Assembly: GCA_015847255.1 (NCBI GenBank)
Contig: JADLZK010001339.1
Location: 186,001-250,000, forward strand
Length of the DNA stretch: 64,000 nucleotides
From: Hyparrhenia diplandra
Taxonomy: Eukaryota; Streptophyta; Magnoliopsida; Poales; Poaceae
Direction: 5' to 3'
The position numbers and the translations under genes are program-made. The notes beneath the pieces are model-generated. The model made no database searches. It saw only the letters and a program-made list of their open reading frames with translations, and had not been told where the DNA came from. Below, one piece after another: positions 47,108-58,000 of the stretch. How positions within the stretch are numbered: position 1 is the stretch's first letter; each line of letters starts with the position of its first letter.

Positions 47108-49513
47108 ATCACTTCCCACTCCCATTCATTGATGAAATGTTGGAGCGGTTAGCGAAACACTCTTTCTTTTGCTTCCTAGATGGATATTCTGGCTACCACC
47201 AAATTCCCATCCACCCTGATGATCAAAGCAAGACCACGTTTACATGCCCATATGGAACATACGCCTACCGTAGAATGTCTTTCGGGTTGTGTAATGCACC
47301 CGCGTCATTTCAAAGGTGTATGATGTCCATATTCTCAGACATGATTGAGGAGATCATGGAAGTTTTCATGGACGATTTTTCCGTCTATGGAAAGACTTTT
47401 GAGAGTTGTCTAGAGAATCTAGATAGAGTCTTGCAACGATGCCAAGAAAAGGACCTAGTACTTAATTGGGAAAAATGCCATTTCATGGTCCGAGAGGGCA
47501 TTGTCCTCGGTCACCTAGTGTCCGAGAGGGGGATTGAGGTAGATAAAGCAAAAATCGAAGTGATCGAAAAATTACCTCCCCCAGTGAACGTAAAGGGAAT
47601 CCGTAGCTTCCTAGGCCACGCAGGATTTTACAGACAGTTTATAAAAAGATTTCTCACAAACTACGAGACCATTAACAAGCCTGCTAGCTAAGGATGTGCC
47701 TTTTGAGTTCACTGATGAGTGCATGAAAGCTTTTCTTACCATTAAAGAAGCACTCATCTCAGCACCAATCATTCAGCCACCAGATTGGTCGCCGCCCTTT
47801 GAAATCATGTGTGATGCTAGTGATTACGCAGTTGGTGCGGTCCTCGGCCAAACCAAAGATAAAAAGCATCACGCAATTGCCTATGCTAGCAAAACACTCT
47901 TTGGAGCTCAATTGAATTACGCCACAAGCGAAAAAAGAGCTCCTAGCTGTTGTGTTTGTTATTGATAAGTTTAGGTCTTACTTAGTGGGGTCAAAAGTGA
48001 TTGTCTACACTGATCATGCTGCATTGAAATATTTGCTCACTAAGAAAGACGCTAAACCTAGATTAATAAGATGGATTCTCTTACTCCAAGAATTTGATTT
48101 AGAAATTAAAGATAAGAAGGGAGTAGAGAATACCGTTGCGGATCATTTGTCGCGCTTGCAATTCACTAACACGCAGGAACTACCTATTAATGACTTCCTA
48201 CGCGATGACATGCTCCTGAAGGTGGAGGACATAACCCCATGGTATGCAGACATTGTGAATTTTATGGTTTCGGGTTATGTACCACCGGGCGAATCCCACC
48301 GAAGTTGAAAGCGAAAGCCGACGCCACCCTCGGGGACGATCCGTACCTCTACGGGGTATGTTTCGACGGGATGTTGAGAAAATGTGTGCCCACCAAAGAG
48401 GGACAAGAGATTATTGAGAAATGCCACGCTTGGCGCCATACGGGGGACACTATGGCGTGTTCGCACACAAGCAAAAAAATCGCGCAAAGGCGGATTCTCT
48501 TGGCCAACCATGTACCAAGACACCGGGGAGTCCATCGGAAGGTGTCATAAGTGCCAGCTGCAAGGAGGCATTACCTCACAAAATGCCATGCCCCTCCACT
48601 ACAACTTACAAGTCGAAGTCTTCGATGTCAGGGGTATTGACTTCATGGGACCTTTTCCAAAGTCCTATGATTGTGAATACATCCTCATCGCTGTAGACTA
48701 CGTATCCAAATGGGTGGAAGCACTGCCGTGCCGAGCCGCAGATTCCAAGCATGCAAGGAAAATGTTCCACGAGATTATCTTTCCACGCCGGAACCCCAAG
48801 GATGGTGGTGGCGGCGGAGGAACCCACTTCAGCGACAAAGTTTTGAGAAAATTTCGATGGAGTTGGGATCCAAGCACAACATCGCTACACCATACCACCC
48901 ACAAACAAGTGGCCAAGCGGAGACATCCAATAAGCAAATCAAGAACATCCTTCAGAAAACAGTCAATGCAATGGGAAAGGGATGGAAGGACAAGCTACCC
49001 GATGCACTATGGGCATACAGGACAGCTTACAAGGCCCCCATTGGCATGACACCATTCCGAATGGTCTATGGGAAAAGCTGCCATTTGCTAGTGGAGCTCG
49101 AACATCGAGCTTCTTGGGCAATCAAAACTGGAACATGGACGTCAAGCGGCCGGACAAAATAGACGAAACAACTTACCGAGCTAGAGGAATGGCGTGAGAA
49201 GGCATACCACAAAGTGCCCGAACTTACCGTGTGGCATGACCGCCGAATCCAGCATAAAACATTTCGAGAAGGAGACAAGGTACTACTCTTCAATTCTCGA
49301 GTAAAATTATTCGGCGGAGGAAAGCTTAAAAGCAAGTGGATGGGACCATACACCGTCGTCGACGTCGCACCACACGGAGCTATAACCATTTGCGGCGATG
49401 AAGGTAACATCTCAAAGGTAAATGGCCAAAGATTAAAAATTTATTATGAACCTTCTCACGATATAAATGAAACCATAAATGAAATAAAGTTGATTAGTTT
49501 TGAAGCCTTTTAA
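47108..49513 (+). pseudogene. RT, RNase H and integrase of element E (3' half of pol)
   Basis: Resumes exactly where 34936 stopped. The RT catalytic FMDD is at 47365-47376. Frameshifts follow near 47643 (A-rich run), 47935, 48298 and 48430, around 48800, and near 49125-49160. RNase H (CDASDYAVGAVLGQTKDKK, YTDHAALKYLLTKKDAKP) lies at about 47800-48060. Integrase has VDYVSKWVEALPC and HPQTSGQAETSNKQ with its Glu; the middle Asp block (around 48800) is scrambled by G-rich insertions. The last frame ends at 49513 (VNGQRLKIYYEPSHD). Unlike the 5' half, lesions here are mostly indels, not stops. Confidence 0.9.
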
Positions 49514-49816
49514 TCTTTAATTACACTTGTTTGCTCTTAAAAAGTTAAAACAAATTTCTTTTTTCTCTTTTATCACCTTGACACGAATAAAAACAAAACA
49601 AATAAAAACACCTAGATATGAAGCGCGAGGATAAGACTAGACTTAGGATAGGACGGACAAGCACCGGGGGGGCGACCACGGCGGCGACCGCCGCACCACC
49701 GCGGCGCCCGCCCGGGTGGCGGGGTGGCCTCCCGAGCCCATCCTATTCCTCGTGCCTAGTCTCGGTCCCTCCATCTACGCTCAGTAGGTGTTCGGTCCGT
49801 GTTCATTTCAATTTGC

Positions 49817-49823
49817 TATAAAA
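49817..49823 (+). promoter_or_regulatory. TATA box before ORF3 (E)
   Basis: TATAAAA 67-73 bp upstream of the ORF3 ATG, preceded by a GC-rich block (49660-49740). Mirrors the arrangement in element A (989-996). Confidence 0.5.
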
Positions 49824-49889
49824 CCCGTGCATCACTCTAGTGTCACCTCACACTAAGCCTTTGCTTTGCTAAACTCCACTCTTCACACC

Positions 49890-50600
49890 ATGACACGCAA
49901 CAACCAGCTTTACCTCGCCCTTGGCATAGATGAACCTGAAGAATCCCCCATTAGAGAGGAAGTAAATTTTGTCACAGCAACCCCACTCGCAATCTTACCT
50001 CCTCCACAAAGCTCCACAAGAAAGCCTCAATCAAAATCCAATTCCAGCATTAGGAGGAAGCGCGCTTCACCCATCAGCACTAGCAAGAAGCCTTCAGAGG
50101 AAAATCCTAGAAACAAAGAAAAAACACCCTCTCTAGGAACCAAAGCCCCCATCAAGCAAGTGGTAAAAAGAGTCATTCCACCACTAGGGAACCCTCCTCC
50201 TAGGGGCCAGCCACGAGGATTCTTTAATGATAGTGAAGAAGAAGAGCCGGAGATTGGACCCACCTTTGCATCTGTCAAGGCTAGCATTAGGAGTCTCCGA
50301 AGAAAACTAGAACATGCTCAAAATAGCATAGCAGAAGAGAAATTAGAAATTAAGAAATTAGAAGACACTATCATCTCAATGCGTAGGGGATTTAATGAAA
50401 AATTAACTAGGGTGGCAAGAGCGGCGAGGAGTGGGTGGCGCACTTGCTCCACCACGCTAGAAATTTCTTATTCTCAAAATAATCAGGCATTAGTTTTATT
50501 TGTTTTTTGTTTATCTTGTATTTTCCCTTCAAAGTTTATATGCCTGATCAATAAAGAGTTGTTACTTTTATTTCACACACTTGTTCTTTTTGTCTCTTGA
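49890..50600 (+). CDS. Accessory ORF3 of element E, coiled-coil protein
   Basis: ATG at 49890 (MTRNNQLYLALGID) to TGA at 50600, 236 residues, uninterrupted although the upstream pol is broken. N-terminal third is Pro/Ser/Thr-rich; the middle is basic (KSNSSIRRKRASPISTSKK) and could include a nuclear localisation signal. Residues about 118-180 have an acidic patch followed by a coiled-coil-like helix (SIRSLRRKLEHAQNSI, EEKLEIKKLEDTI). The last 40 residues are hydrophobic and may be read-through of untranslated sequence or a membrane tail. It lies in the env-like slot of Athila elements, but no signal peptide is visible. Sequence similarity to A's ORF3 is weak; layout is alike. Function unknown. 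Confidence 0.6.
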   Translation: MTRNNQLYLALGIDEPEESPIREEVNFVTATPLAILPPPQSSTRKPQSKSNSSIRRKRASPISTSKKPSEENPRNKEKTPSLGTKAPIKQVVKRVIPPLGNPPPRGQPRGFFNDSEEEEPEIGPTFASVKASIRSLRRKLEHAQNSIAEEKLEIKKLEDTIISMRRGFNEKLTRVARAARSGWRTCSTTLEISYSQNNQALVLFVFCLSCIFPSKFICLINKELLLLFHTLVLFVS

Positions 50601-50620
50601 AATATTATGTACGAAGAACA

Positions 50621-50632
50621 AGTGTGGGGGAA
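50621..50632 (+). other. Internal polypurine-tract copy (E)
   Basis: AGTGTGGGGGAA, 20 bp after the ORF3 stop, matching the LTR-adjacent AGTGTGGGGGAG at 51899-51910. The intervening 50633-51898 is AT-rich noncoding sequence, with one relic of the hairpin repeat (GGACATGTGTCC near 51281). Confidence 0.6.
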
Positions 50633-51898
50633 GGCCCGCGCACACGCAACAAAGGTTCACAAACCTTCTCCTACATCCTTCCCCATCTCTCTCTCTCTAT
50701 GCCAATTTAAGAACAAAAAAAATCAACATGGCTAATCTCCACTTCTCTTGAATAAAATAAATCAGTTGGTATAAATTTTATTCCCACTAAGATCCTAAAC
50801 TTTGATGAGCAACGCAGAATAGGGAACTCATTTCATCTTATTAATTGCACTTAGAGATATAATAGGATAACTTGACTTTTATTCTCTCTTGCAATAAGAC
50901 TTGAATTTCATTTTAAAACTTTTACTCAAGCATGCTCCATGGTTAATTTAAAATCAATTCCTACCAAAGCCAAAATTAGAATTATATACATCCACAATAG
51001 CTATTTATTCTTGTATTGAGTTTTGTCAACCTTTGTGATCAAGGTTGAGAGGAGTTTCATGCACCTAAGATCAAAATGCACATGCACCCACCAAAATAAG
51101 CCGATTCTTACATTAAGAATTGTGCACAACATGCATCACCATCCACCCAAAAAGAGACACGATCTTGTTCCGATTTCTAAACCTTCGAATATTCATCACA
51201 TGCCAAACAAAAGTAGAGATATGGGCTATTTAAAGGAAATAAGTACACTCCATGCTAGATGCGCATGAGACAAAAAAAAATGGACATGTGTCCAAGAGAA
51301 TAAAAGATGGCGTGCCAAAGAAGCCCGCCCAAAAAAAATATATATATAAATAGCCCATGCTCTCCAATTCAAAGGCATCACAATTAGAAGGATCAAATTA
51401 CAACAAGATCAACATTATTATGTCTCCACCATATTGCATTCCACACACTTGCACATTTCGACTGGGAACATGACTCTTCTCTCTTGAGGATCCGAAGTTT
51501 GACCCGACAATATATATAAGGTAAATATGCACTTGTCATTTTCTCGAGGAATCACCTGAACACCACTCAAATAATAGGATTAGAGAGAGTGACATAATAA
51601 AAATGCTTGGGAGGAACCAATCCACAAATATGAGTGACTCATCTTAGAATTAACCACGGAGAAATGTTGTTTTCTTTTCAAAAATATAAAAACCAAGTCT
51701 TACATGTAAGAGTAGAAATAAAATGATAGACATCCAAACTATTCCTTTGTACAATTTTTTCAAGAAGAATTGATAGACACTTTGAATGCTCACAAGGAAG
51801 GTGAAGTCTGGAATAATCTTTATGCTGATCCTTGATTTATTTATTCATAGAGACAATATTCTTTGATCTGAGTTTACTCGAGGACGAGTAAAGACTAA

Positions 51899-51910
51899 GT
51901 GTGGGGGAGT
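51899..51910 (+). other. Polypurine tract of element E
   Basis: GTGTGGGGGAGT directly before the LTR start at 51911. Confidence 0.85.
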
Positions 51911-52363
51911 TGTTGGCGGCCACTATCACATACTTTATACCGCCAACTTAGCTCTAATTAAGAAAGATAAAACCCATTTAAGGTAACTAAACATTTACTA
52001 CTCACCTAGTTCCACTTGTATTCGAGAATATTTGTTTTGCAGGAACAAACACGGAAACAGTGAAAGTACGCCAAATAAAGAGCAATACGTAACTCAAGAA
52101 ATACGCTTTGACCAAGGGGAACGTGGCGTGCCGAGAACTGCACCGAATCCGACCGAAGCACCTGCGGAAGAGCAATGTAGAGCAGGCCACCAGCCCACAA
52201 GCTAAGGCACGGCACCAGGCGGGCCAAACTGGGGCCGGCCGCAGTGTGGCGCCCCCGCGGCACGGTGCCCGATCCCGCCGCGCCTTGGTCGGTGGCCGAA
52301 GCCGGAGGAATAGAGGCGGTGCATGGAGGTGTTTTTCACCGTTTCGCGCCAAACTTTCTCAGA
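51911..52363 (+). repeat. 3' LTR of element E, truncated
   Basis: Matches the first roughly 450 bp of the 5' LTR (31554 onward). Similarity stops after CGCGCCAAACTTTC at about 52363. The TATA box, R and U5 are missing. The first 150 bases are nearly identical to the 5' LTR. Confidence 0.88.
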
Positions 52364-52752
52364 GCATCGGCTAGAAATCATAACCGGGGGGCTACCCCAA
52401 AACATTAAAATTCATTTAAGTCTAAGATTTATTGAAAATTTCAGCAAACATCTCCCAAAAAAAAATCGAACATCTAAGACAGTTCAACAACAGTCCACAA
52501 ATATTATATAATTGAATATGACATCATAGGCATCACAGCCCTTTCCAATTAAAATAAGGAACCCCTTTCCCATTGCAATGACCATCTCCAACAATCTAAC
52601 GGTTAAATGACCTTTGTAGAAAAACCATTACAAGGCAAAGTATAGTATTAATGAAGCGACATTTAGTTTATTAAGTGTATGCGTGCTTGTGAAGTTACTA
52701 CTCCCAATTATTCCCAGGGATGCATCGCTCATTTGGTACCTAAAAACCAAAT
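52364..52752. other. Unassigned AT-rich sequence between E and G
   Basis: No coding signal and no recognised repeat. It replaces the missing part of E's 3' LTR. Confidence 0.5.
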
Positions 52753-53955
52753 TGTCGTGGTCGTATACCACGGTCCGCGAATCGACCGGGCTAATGTGTG
52801 CAACGATGGCCTAGCTCGAGAATAATGACACGATGGTTTATACTTTGGTTCGGGGCAATCGAGCACCCTAGTCCGGTGTGTGGCACTATCGAGCTCAAAA
52901 CGCCTCGATCGGGCGCATACAAGCGGGGGGAGAGGGAGATGAGCTCCCGTGTCTCAACGTGATGAGTGAAGTCGAAAGTGACGTGTGTGCGTGTTTTTCC
53001 GTGTGCGAGAGGGCTTGCCCCCCTCGGTGGCGTAACCCTCCCTTTTATAGTCATAAGGGGAGCTCACGGGGCCACCGAGCCGAGGGTCTTAGAAATAGAA
53101 GGAATACAAGTTTTGGGGTGAAGAGGAAAAGTTCCTTCCAATGTCGGGCACGTCGGGCTGTCCGCGGCGCCACGACGCCGCCCTACTTCGCACGCCACGG
53201 CCGTCGTAGGGTAGAATAGGGGTGGCTCCGTATCTCGATCACGTTATGCGTGCGGGTGACGAGTTCGGAGCTCGTCGGTCGGCGTGGTTGGGGACAATAA
53301 GCTCGTCCCGCCGCCACCGTGCTTCTTACGCCCTGCCGCCCGTCGGACACGCGCGGTGCCCACGGGCGAGATCATTGAGGCGCCGCCTTACATTAAACGC
53401 TTCGTACTTGGGGTCGCAGGAAAATGTGTGGCGGGAGCTCGATGTAAAGCTTCGACTTCGTCCGTCGAGGTCATTCTTGTCGTAGTGGTTGTCTCTTATG
53501 CTTGTCGTTACTTGGCGTGGTCCGCGGCTCCGTGCCTCGCGTGTCGCCGACGGTCTCTCCGGCACACGAGATCTGGTCGTGAAGCTGCGGCGCCGGCCGT
53601 GTAACTGCGATGCTGGGTCTAACCGCTGCGTCCCGGATTCTCCCGATCGCCCTCGGATTTGGCGCTTGGGAGCTCGTCCGAAACGGAGAGGAGCTCGTCG
53701 TCCAGGCGGAGCTCGTCATATCCCTGCGCTCCCCGGGGAGCTCGTTCGAGACGGAACTCTTTCCCGGGACGAGCTCGAGCTCGTCCCTGGCCCTTCGCGT
53801 CCCGCGAGTCCTCGTTCGAGACGGGGATACTCGTTGCCGGGTCTCGACCTTCGTCGCAGGTGTCGTCCCATGGCTAACGATCACGTCCTCCTTCTAATAC
53901 CTGGTTAGGGACGGATTAGGATGATTGACTTAGTCTGGAATATCTGTGTCCCACA
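52753..53955 (-). repeat. 3' LTR of element G
   Basis: On the minus strand starts TGTGGGACACAG right after the polypurine tract (complement of 53956-53968) and ends CCACGACA at 52753. Length about 1203 bp. Rich in GAGCTC sites (eight in about 53268-53780). The left edge is inferred from the TG/CA rule only, since the other LTR is outside. Confidence 0.75.
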
Positions 53956-54836
53956 GTAGCCCCCGAGCGCGCGGAGGGGAGCGGACCCCTGTGCGCGCTG
54001 TCTTGTGTTGCCGTTATCGGGTTAGGGACCAGACTTCCTTGCTTGGGGTGCGGCGCGGCACCGCGGGTGTAGCCCCTGAGGCTGCGGGAGGACGTAGTGT
54101 CCTCGCGGAGGCTTATTTTGGCGTATGCTCGCGCCGTGGTGTGCCCTCCGGGTTCCTTTAGGAAGGGCGGCGAGCTTGAACCCGACTTTACCGCGTAGGC
54201 CGAAGTCGAGCGCTCTTGCGAGCTTTAAAGCGGATTTGCCTGAGTGAGGTCCGTGCTCGCGTTCGGCGTGAGCTCGTTCGTCGGGCCAGCTTGTGGGCCA
54301 ACCTCATATTCCAGAGACCCGTCCTCTACGGTCACCGGGGTCTCGTGGGACCCCCGGCGGCTCGTGCCTCCTCGCCGAGGAGGATGACCAGAGGCCGTTC
54401 GCGATCGCTGGCGACTCAAGCGCGACTTGGATGGAGCCCCGGGTCCTCGAGGGCGCTTCGGGGCACGGGCCGTCGGTGCCTCTCCTCCGTTGCGCTCCTT
54501 GCTCGGGGCGTCTCCGCGGTTGTCGAGCTCACGGGAGCCGACCGAACTGGAGGTTGATTTTGTTGCGGGCTCGACGTTACGTCGGCTTCGACATAACGGC
54601 GACGAGCCGGAGGGATACGACCCGTTGGCGATGAGCTCGTCGAACTCTTCGCTGCGGTAAAGAGCCGTTGAAAAAGTTACCGTTAGGAAGTTACCGTTGG
54701 GGCGGCCGTTACTATTCGGCGCGGCGTTTCGCCTTCCATTTCGCCACGTGGCGGCGTGCGGAGGGCGCTGGTCGATTCGGTGGAAGTGGTGGGCCATACA
54801 GGTCCGTTTTCCTCGACGGATCCGGCGAGCTCACCC
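53956..54836 (-). other. G polypurine tract and 3' noncoding region
   Basis: The complement of GTAGCCCCCGAGC (53956-53968) is the LTR-adjacent polypurine tract. A related GTAGCCCCTGAGG lies at 54069-54081. The rest has GC-driven open frames on both strands that I do not support as genes. Confidence 0.65.
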
Positions 54837-54844
54837 TATAAATA
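54837..54844 (+). promoter_or_regulatory. TATA box of the antisense gene in G
   Basis: TATAAATA, followed by a leader (AGGGGAGATTTAGGG) and an ATG at 55006. Orientation is opposite to the element's own transcription. Confidence 0.6.
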
Positions 54845-55005
54845 GGAGGGGAGATTTAGGGTTTTTTCCTTCCATTCCCTTTCCGCCGCCCCATCCTACT
54901 TCCGTCCTCTGCTCTAGATCTCGATCCGCCGCTGCCGCGCCGCTGCAAGAAAAAGAGAAAAACTCCCGTGGTTCCCGGCGTCGCCGTCGGGTTAGGAGGG
55001 AAGCA

Positions 55006-58000
55006 ATGGGCTCGTGGTCGCCGCCCCGGGGTCAACGAGGACATGCTGCGGAGCGCGTGGCGCTCGGTGGCCTCCCCGCCGACCGAGGCGCGGGGAGTGG
55101 ATCGTGCCGCCGCCGACGCATGCCTCCCCGATCCTCGGGGGCTACATCGTCTCCTTCGCCTCCTTCCACGACGGAGGGCTGGGCGTCCGTCACGACTTCT
55201 TCCGGTCATTGCTCGCCTCTTTGGGCGCCGAGCTCCAACACCTCAACCCCAGCGGGATCCTCCACATCTCGGCCTTCACCGTCCTATGCGGGGTGGGCTG
55301 GGGATCGCGCCCGGCGGGAGCTGTTCAAACACTTCTTCCACGCGAAGGTCACGCACAGCTCCGACGGTTTGAAGGAGGCCGTCCCCATAGGCTGCATCGT
55401 CTTTGCAGGCCCCCGCCCCGGGCGTGAAGGAGAAGTACCCTACCTTCGTCTCTCGCTCATCGAACACCGGGTGGAGGGAGACCCCCCATCCCAACCTGCT
55501 GCACCAAGTCAAGGACGTCGCCCGGAAGGTGGAGCTCCTCAAGCGTGCCAATCTCACGGAGCCTCTCCTCTACGCTGGGCCCTGGGGCACGGAGTTGTCC
55601 CCCCGAGGCGGAGAGTTCTCCGCATCCGGGAGATGGTCGAGGAGAAGAGGCCCTTTGATGGCACGGTCACCGCCGCGCGCCGCCGGGCCGACGAGGTGGA
55701 GTTCATCGTCCGTAGGGGGACGGGGAAGCCTTTCAAAATCCCGGCCGATCCCAACGACATACCGATGGCGCTGCCCGACGAGTCGACGCGGAGGCCGGTG
55801 AGCTCTTTTCCTCGTTTGCCTGATGATTGGGTCGATCTCGTTGAGTATGGGGAGTCAGTCTCCTTTGATTTTGCGGATCGGATCGGTGTACCTCGAGCCC
55901 CATCCCCGCCGGCGAGGCCGTTCCTTCTCGGTGTGTTCCACCGGCGCGGCCCGTGCCGCCGTCGCCGCCCGACGCCTGAATCGTCGGAGGAGAGCGGCTG
56001 CGGAGGTCGACGAAGCGCCGCCGGAGACCCAAGAGCTCGCGGGTCCGGGCGTCGAGGAGCGCGCGACGTCGTCGATCTGGGTGGCTCCGACGACCTCATC
56101 GGTTCGTGCGCGCTCGCAGTTGGTTCTCCTCGAGCCGGGCTCAAAGGAAAGAGGGCTCCGCCGAGCTCCGCGCCGGAGGACAAGAAGGACAAAAAGAGGC
56201 GCATAGCCCTCGGGTAAGTGTCCAAGCTTGCCATCCCCGCCATCGCGTTCGTCGTCGCCGAGCTTTTTCCTTTCCCCCGATGCTAACCTTGGCAATCTCT
56301 CCGTTGTCCCGCAGCGAGGAAAGTCAAGCCCTTGGGACCTCGAACCCTCTCAAGCGGCCCCGGATGACCGCGGCGTCGAGTTCGGCGGTCGACCCTCCTC
56401 CGCCCGTCGTGCGAGGCCCTTCAGGTGGTCGCTCCTCGGGCCCGCGGAGGGGGGACGGAGTCGAGCCGGGGTCGCGGGGAGCGCCGCGGCGTCGTCGTCG
56501 AGCTCCGTTCGGTGACTCGGCGATGGCGTCGCGATCCGTTCGCTTCCGCGGCTCGAGGACTGGCGCCAGGGCTGCTCCCATCGCGCGGTGCGAGTGGAGC
56601 CTGAGGTGATCAACCTCGGCTCCCGGCGGTGGAGGAGCACGAGGATATCCCTCGGACCGGACGCCCGTCGGCTCACCGGGGAGAGATGGGGTCGATGCGT
56701 CCGTGGCGGCGCGGATCGCCCCAGTGGGGATGAGTCCCGCCCCCGGCCGCGGGCGTGAGGAGGCGCCGAAGATACTGGCGTTCACGATGCGGTTGCGGAC
56801 GAACTCGGCGTGGAGACCACGAGGCGGGAGGGAACTCAAAGAATCGGCCGCGCGCGTCGTGGTCGTGATGAGCCCGTTGGGAAGACTGCGGCGCTAACGG
56901 AGGGTCCCCAAGGTGCGCCCGCTCGGGCCCCGTCACCCGTGGGGGCATTGTCGAGCCTGCCGCCATCGGGCGCCGGGGGACGAGGTCACCGCTCGGCGCA
57001 TGGGTGACTCTCCGAACGCGCGACCGGATCCGCGCCACACATCGTCGGCGGGGGCGCTCCGGAGACCTCGCTGGAAGCCGGGCTGCGAGCCGGCCGTGCG
57101 TCCTTCTCGTTGTGGTCGGCGGGGACGGCGTCGCCCGTTCGGCCGCCCGCGAGAGGTGCCTCCACTTCCCACGGAGAGGGGGCCGGCGTGCCTTCATCAT
57201 ATCATCGGGTAAGGACTCCGTTTGCGTTCGCCCTTTGTCGATTTTGAGCTCGACGCCGACTCGTTTTTCCATAGGATCTGCGGGACGCAGTGGTCGGATT
57301 CAACCGCGTGGTGGAGATTTGGAACGAGATCGAGGGTCTCTTGGGGCGGCTGGGCGTAGCCTGGTCCCACGTGAGCGGGGGGCTCGGCCAAGTGTCCGCC
57401 GCGCACCGCGAGCTCGAAGTGGTGTTGACGACGTCGCGGAGCATATTCGTGAGGTCGCGCGAGCATGCCGCCCGCCGAGGCTCGGGAGGAGGTCGCCGGC
57501 GAAGTCCGCCCGAAGCGGCGCGGCGGTGAAGCGTGAGGAGGAGCTCGTTGCCAAGAGCCGTCGCCGGCGTGAGCTCATGCGTAAAGAGCTCGGCGACCTC
57601 GCCCGGGCCTTGGGACGACAAGGAGCTCGAGCGCTCGGCGCTGAGCGTCGGGCCATGATTTGGAGAGGGAGCGCGACGCGAAAGGGAAGGCTCTCCGGGG
57701 ACCGCTGGCCGGTGGAAGGTAATTGCTACTTCCTAAGCTCATTGTCTCCCTTGTTTTCCTTTGAGCGCTTAGGGCTGATAGGTGGGTATTTTAGTTTACG
57801 ACCACGAGGTCGCCGATGGGTCGGTTTTGTTTGGCGCCGGAGGGAGAGAGGGTCGCTTGATGCCGAGAATTTCGCCTTGTGGGAGGAGCGGGAGGAGCTT
57901 TACCAGGCGCTGGCATGTAAGGAGTCCCTCTTTTTCCTACTTTTTTGGTCTCACGAGTTTGATTTGTTTACTTCTCTGCAGCCGAGAAGAAGAAGTCGGC

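Larger units (their letters stand above)
31554..52363 (+). mobile_element. Athila-type Ty3/gypsy element E, split by a CACTA transposon
   Basis: 5' LTR, primer-binding site, gag-pol, ORF3, polypurine tracts and a truncated 3' LTR, with the 12.2-kb CACTA at 34937-47107 inside the reverse transcriptase. The left flank is GTACC (31549-31553). The right LTR is cut short, so no duplication can be confirmed. Same LTR family as element C. Confidence 0.9.

Noticed and set aside
53222..54797. Multiple 70-190 codon frames in the LTR and 3' region of G
   Set aside because: High GC content keeps all frames open. No conserved motif, and it overlaps an LTR and noncoding region.
55554..57656. Long minus-strand frames (229, 171 and 199 codons)
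   Set aside because: Shadows of the plus-strand antisense gene, with Arg/Ser/Pro-rich peptides and no motifs.
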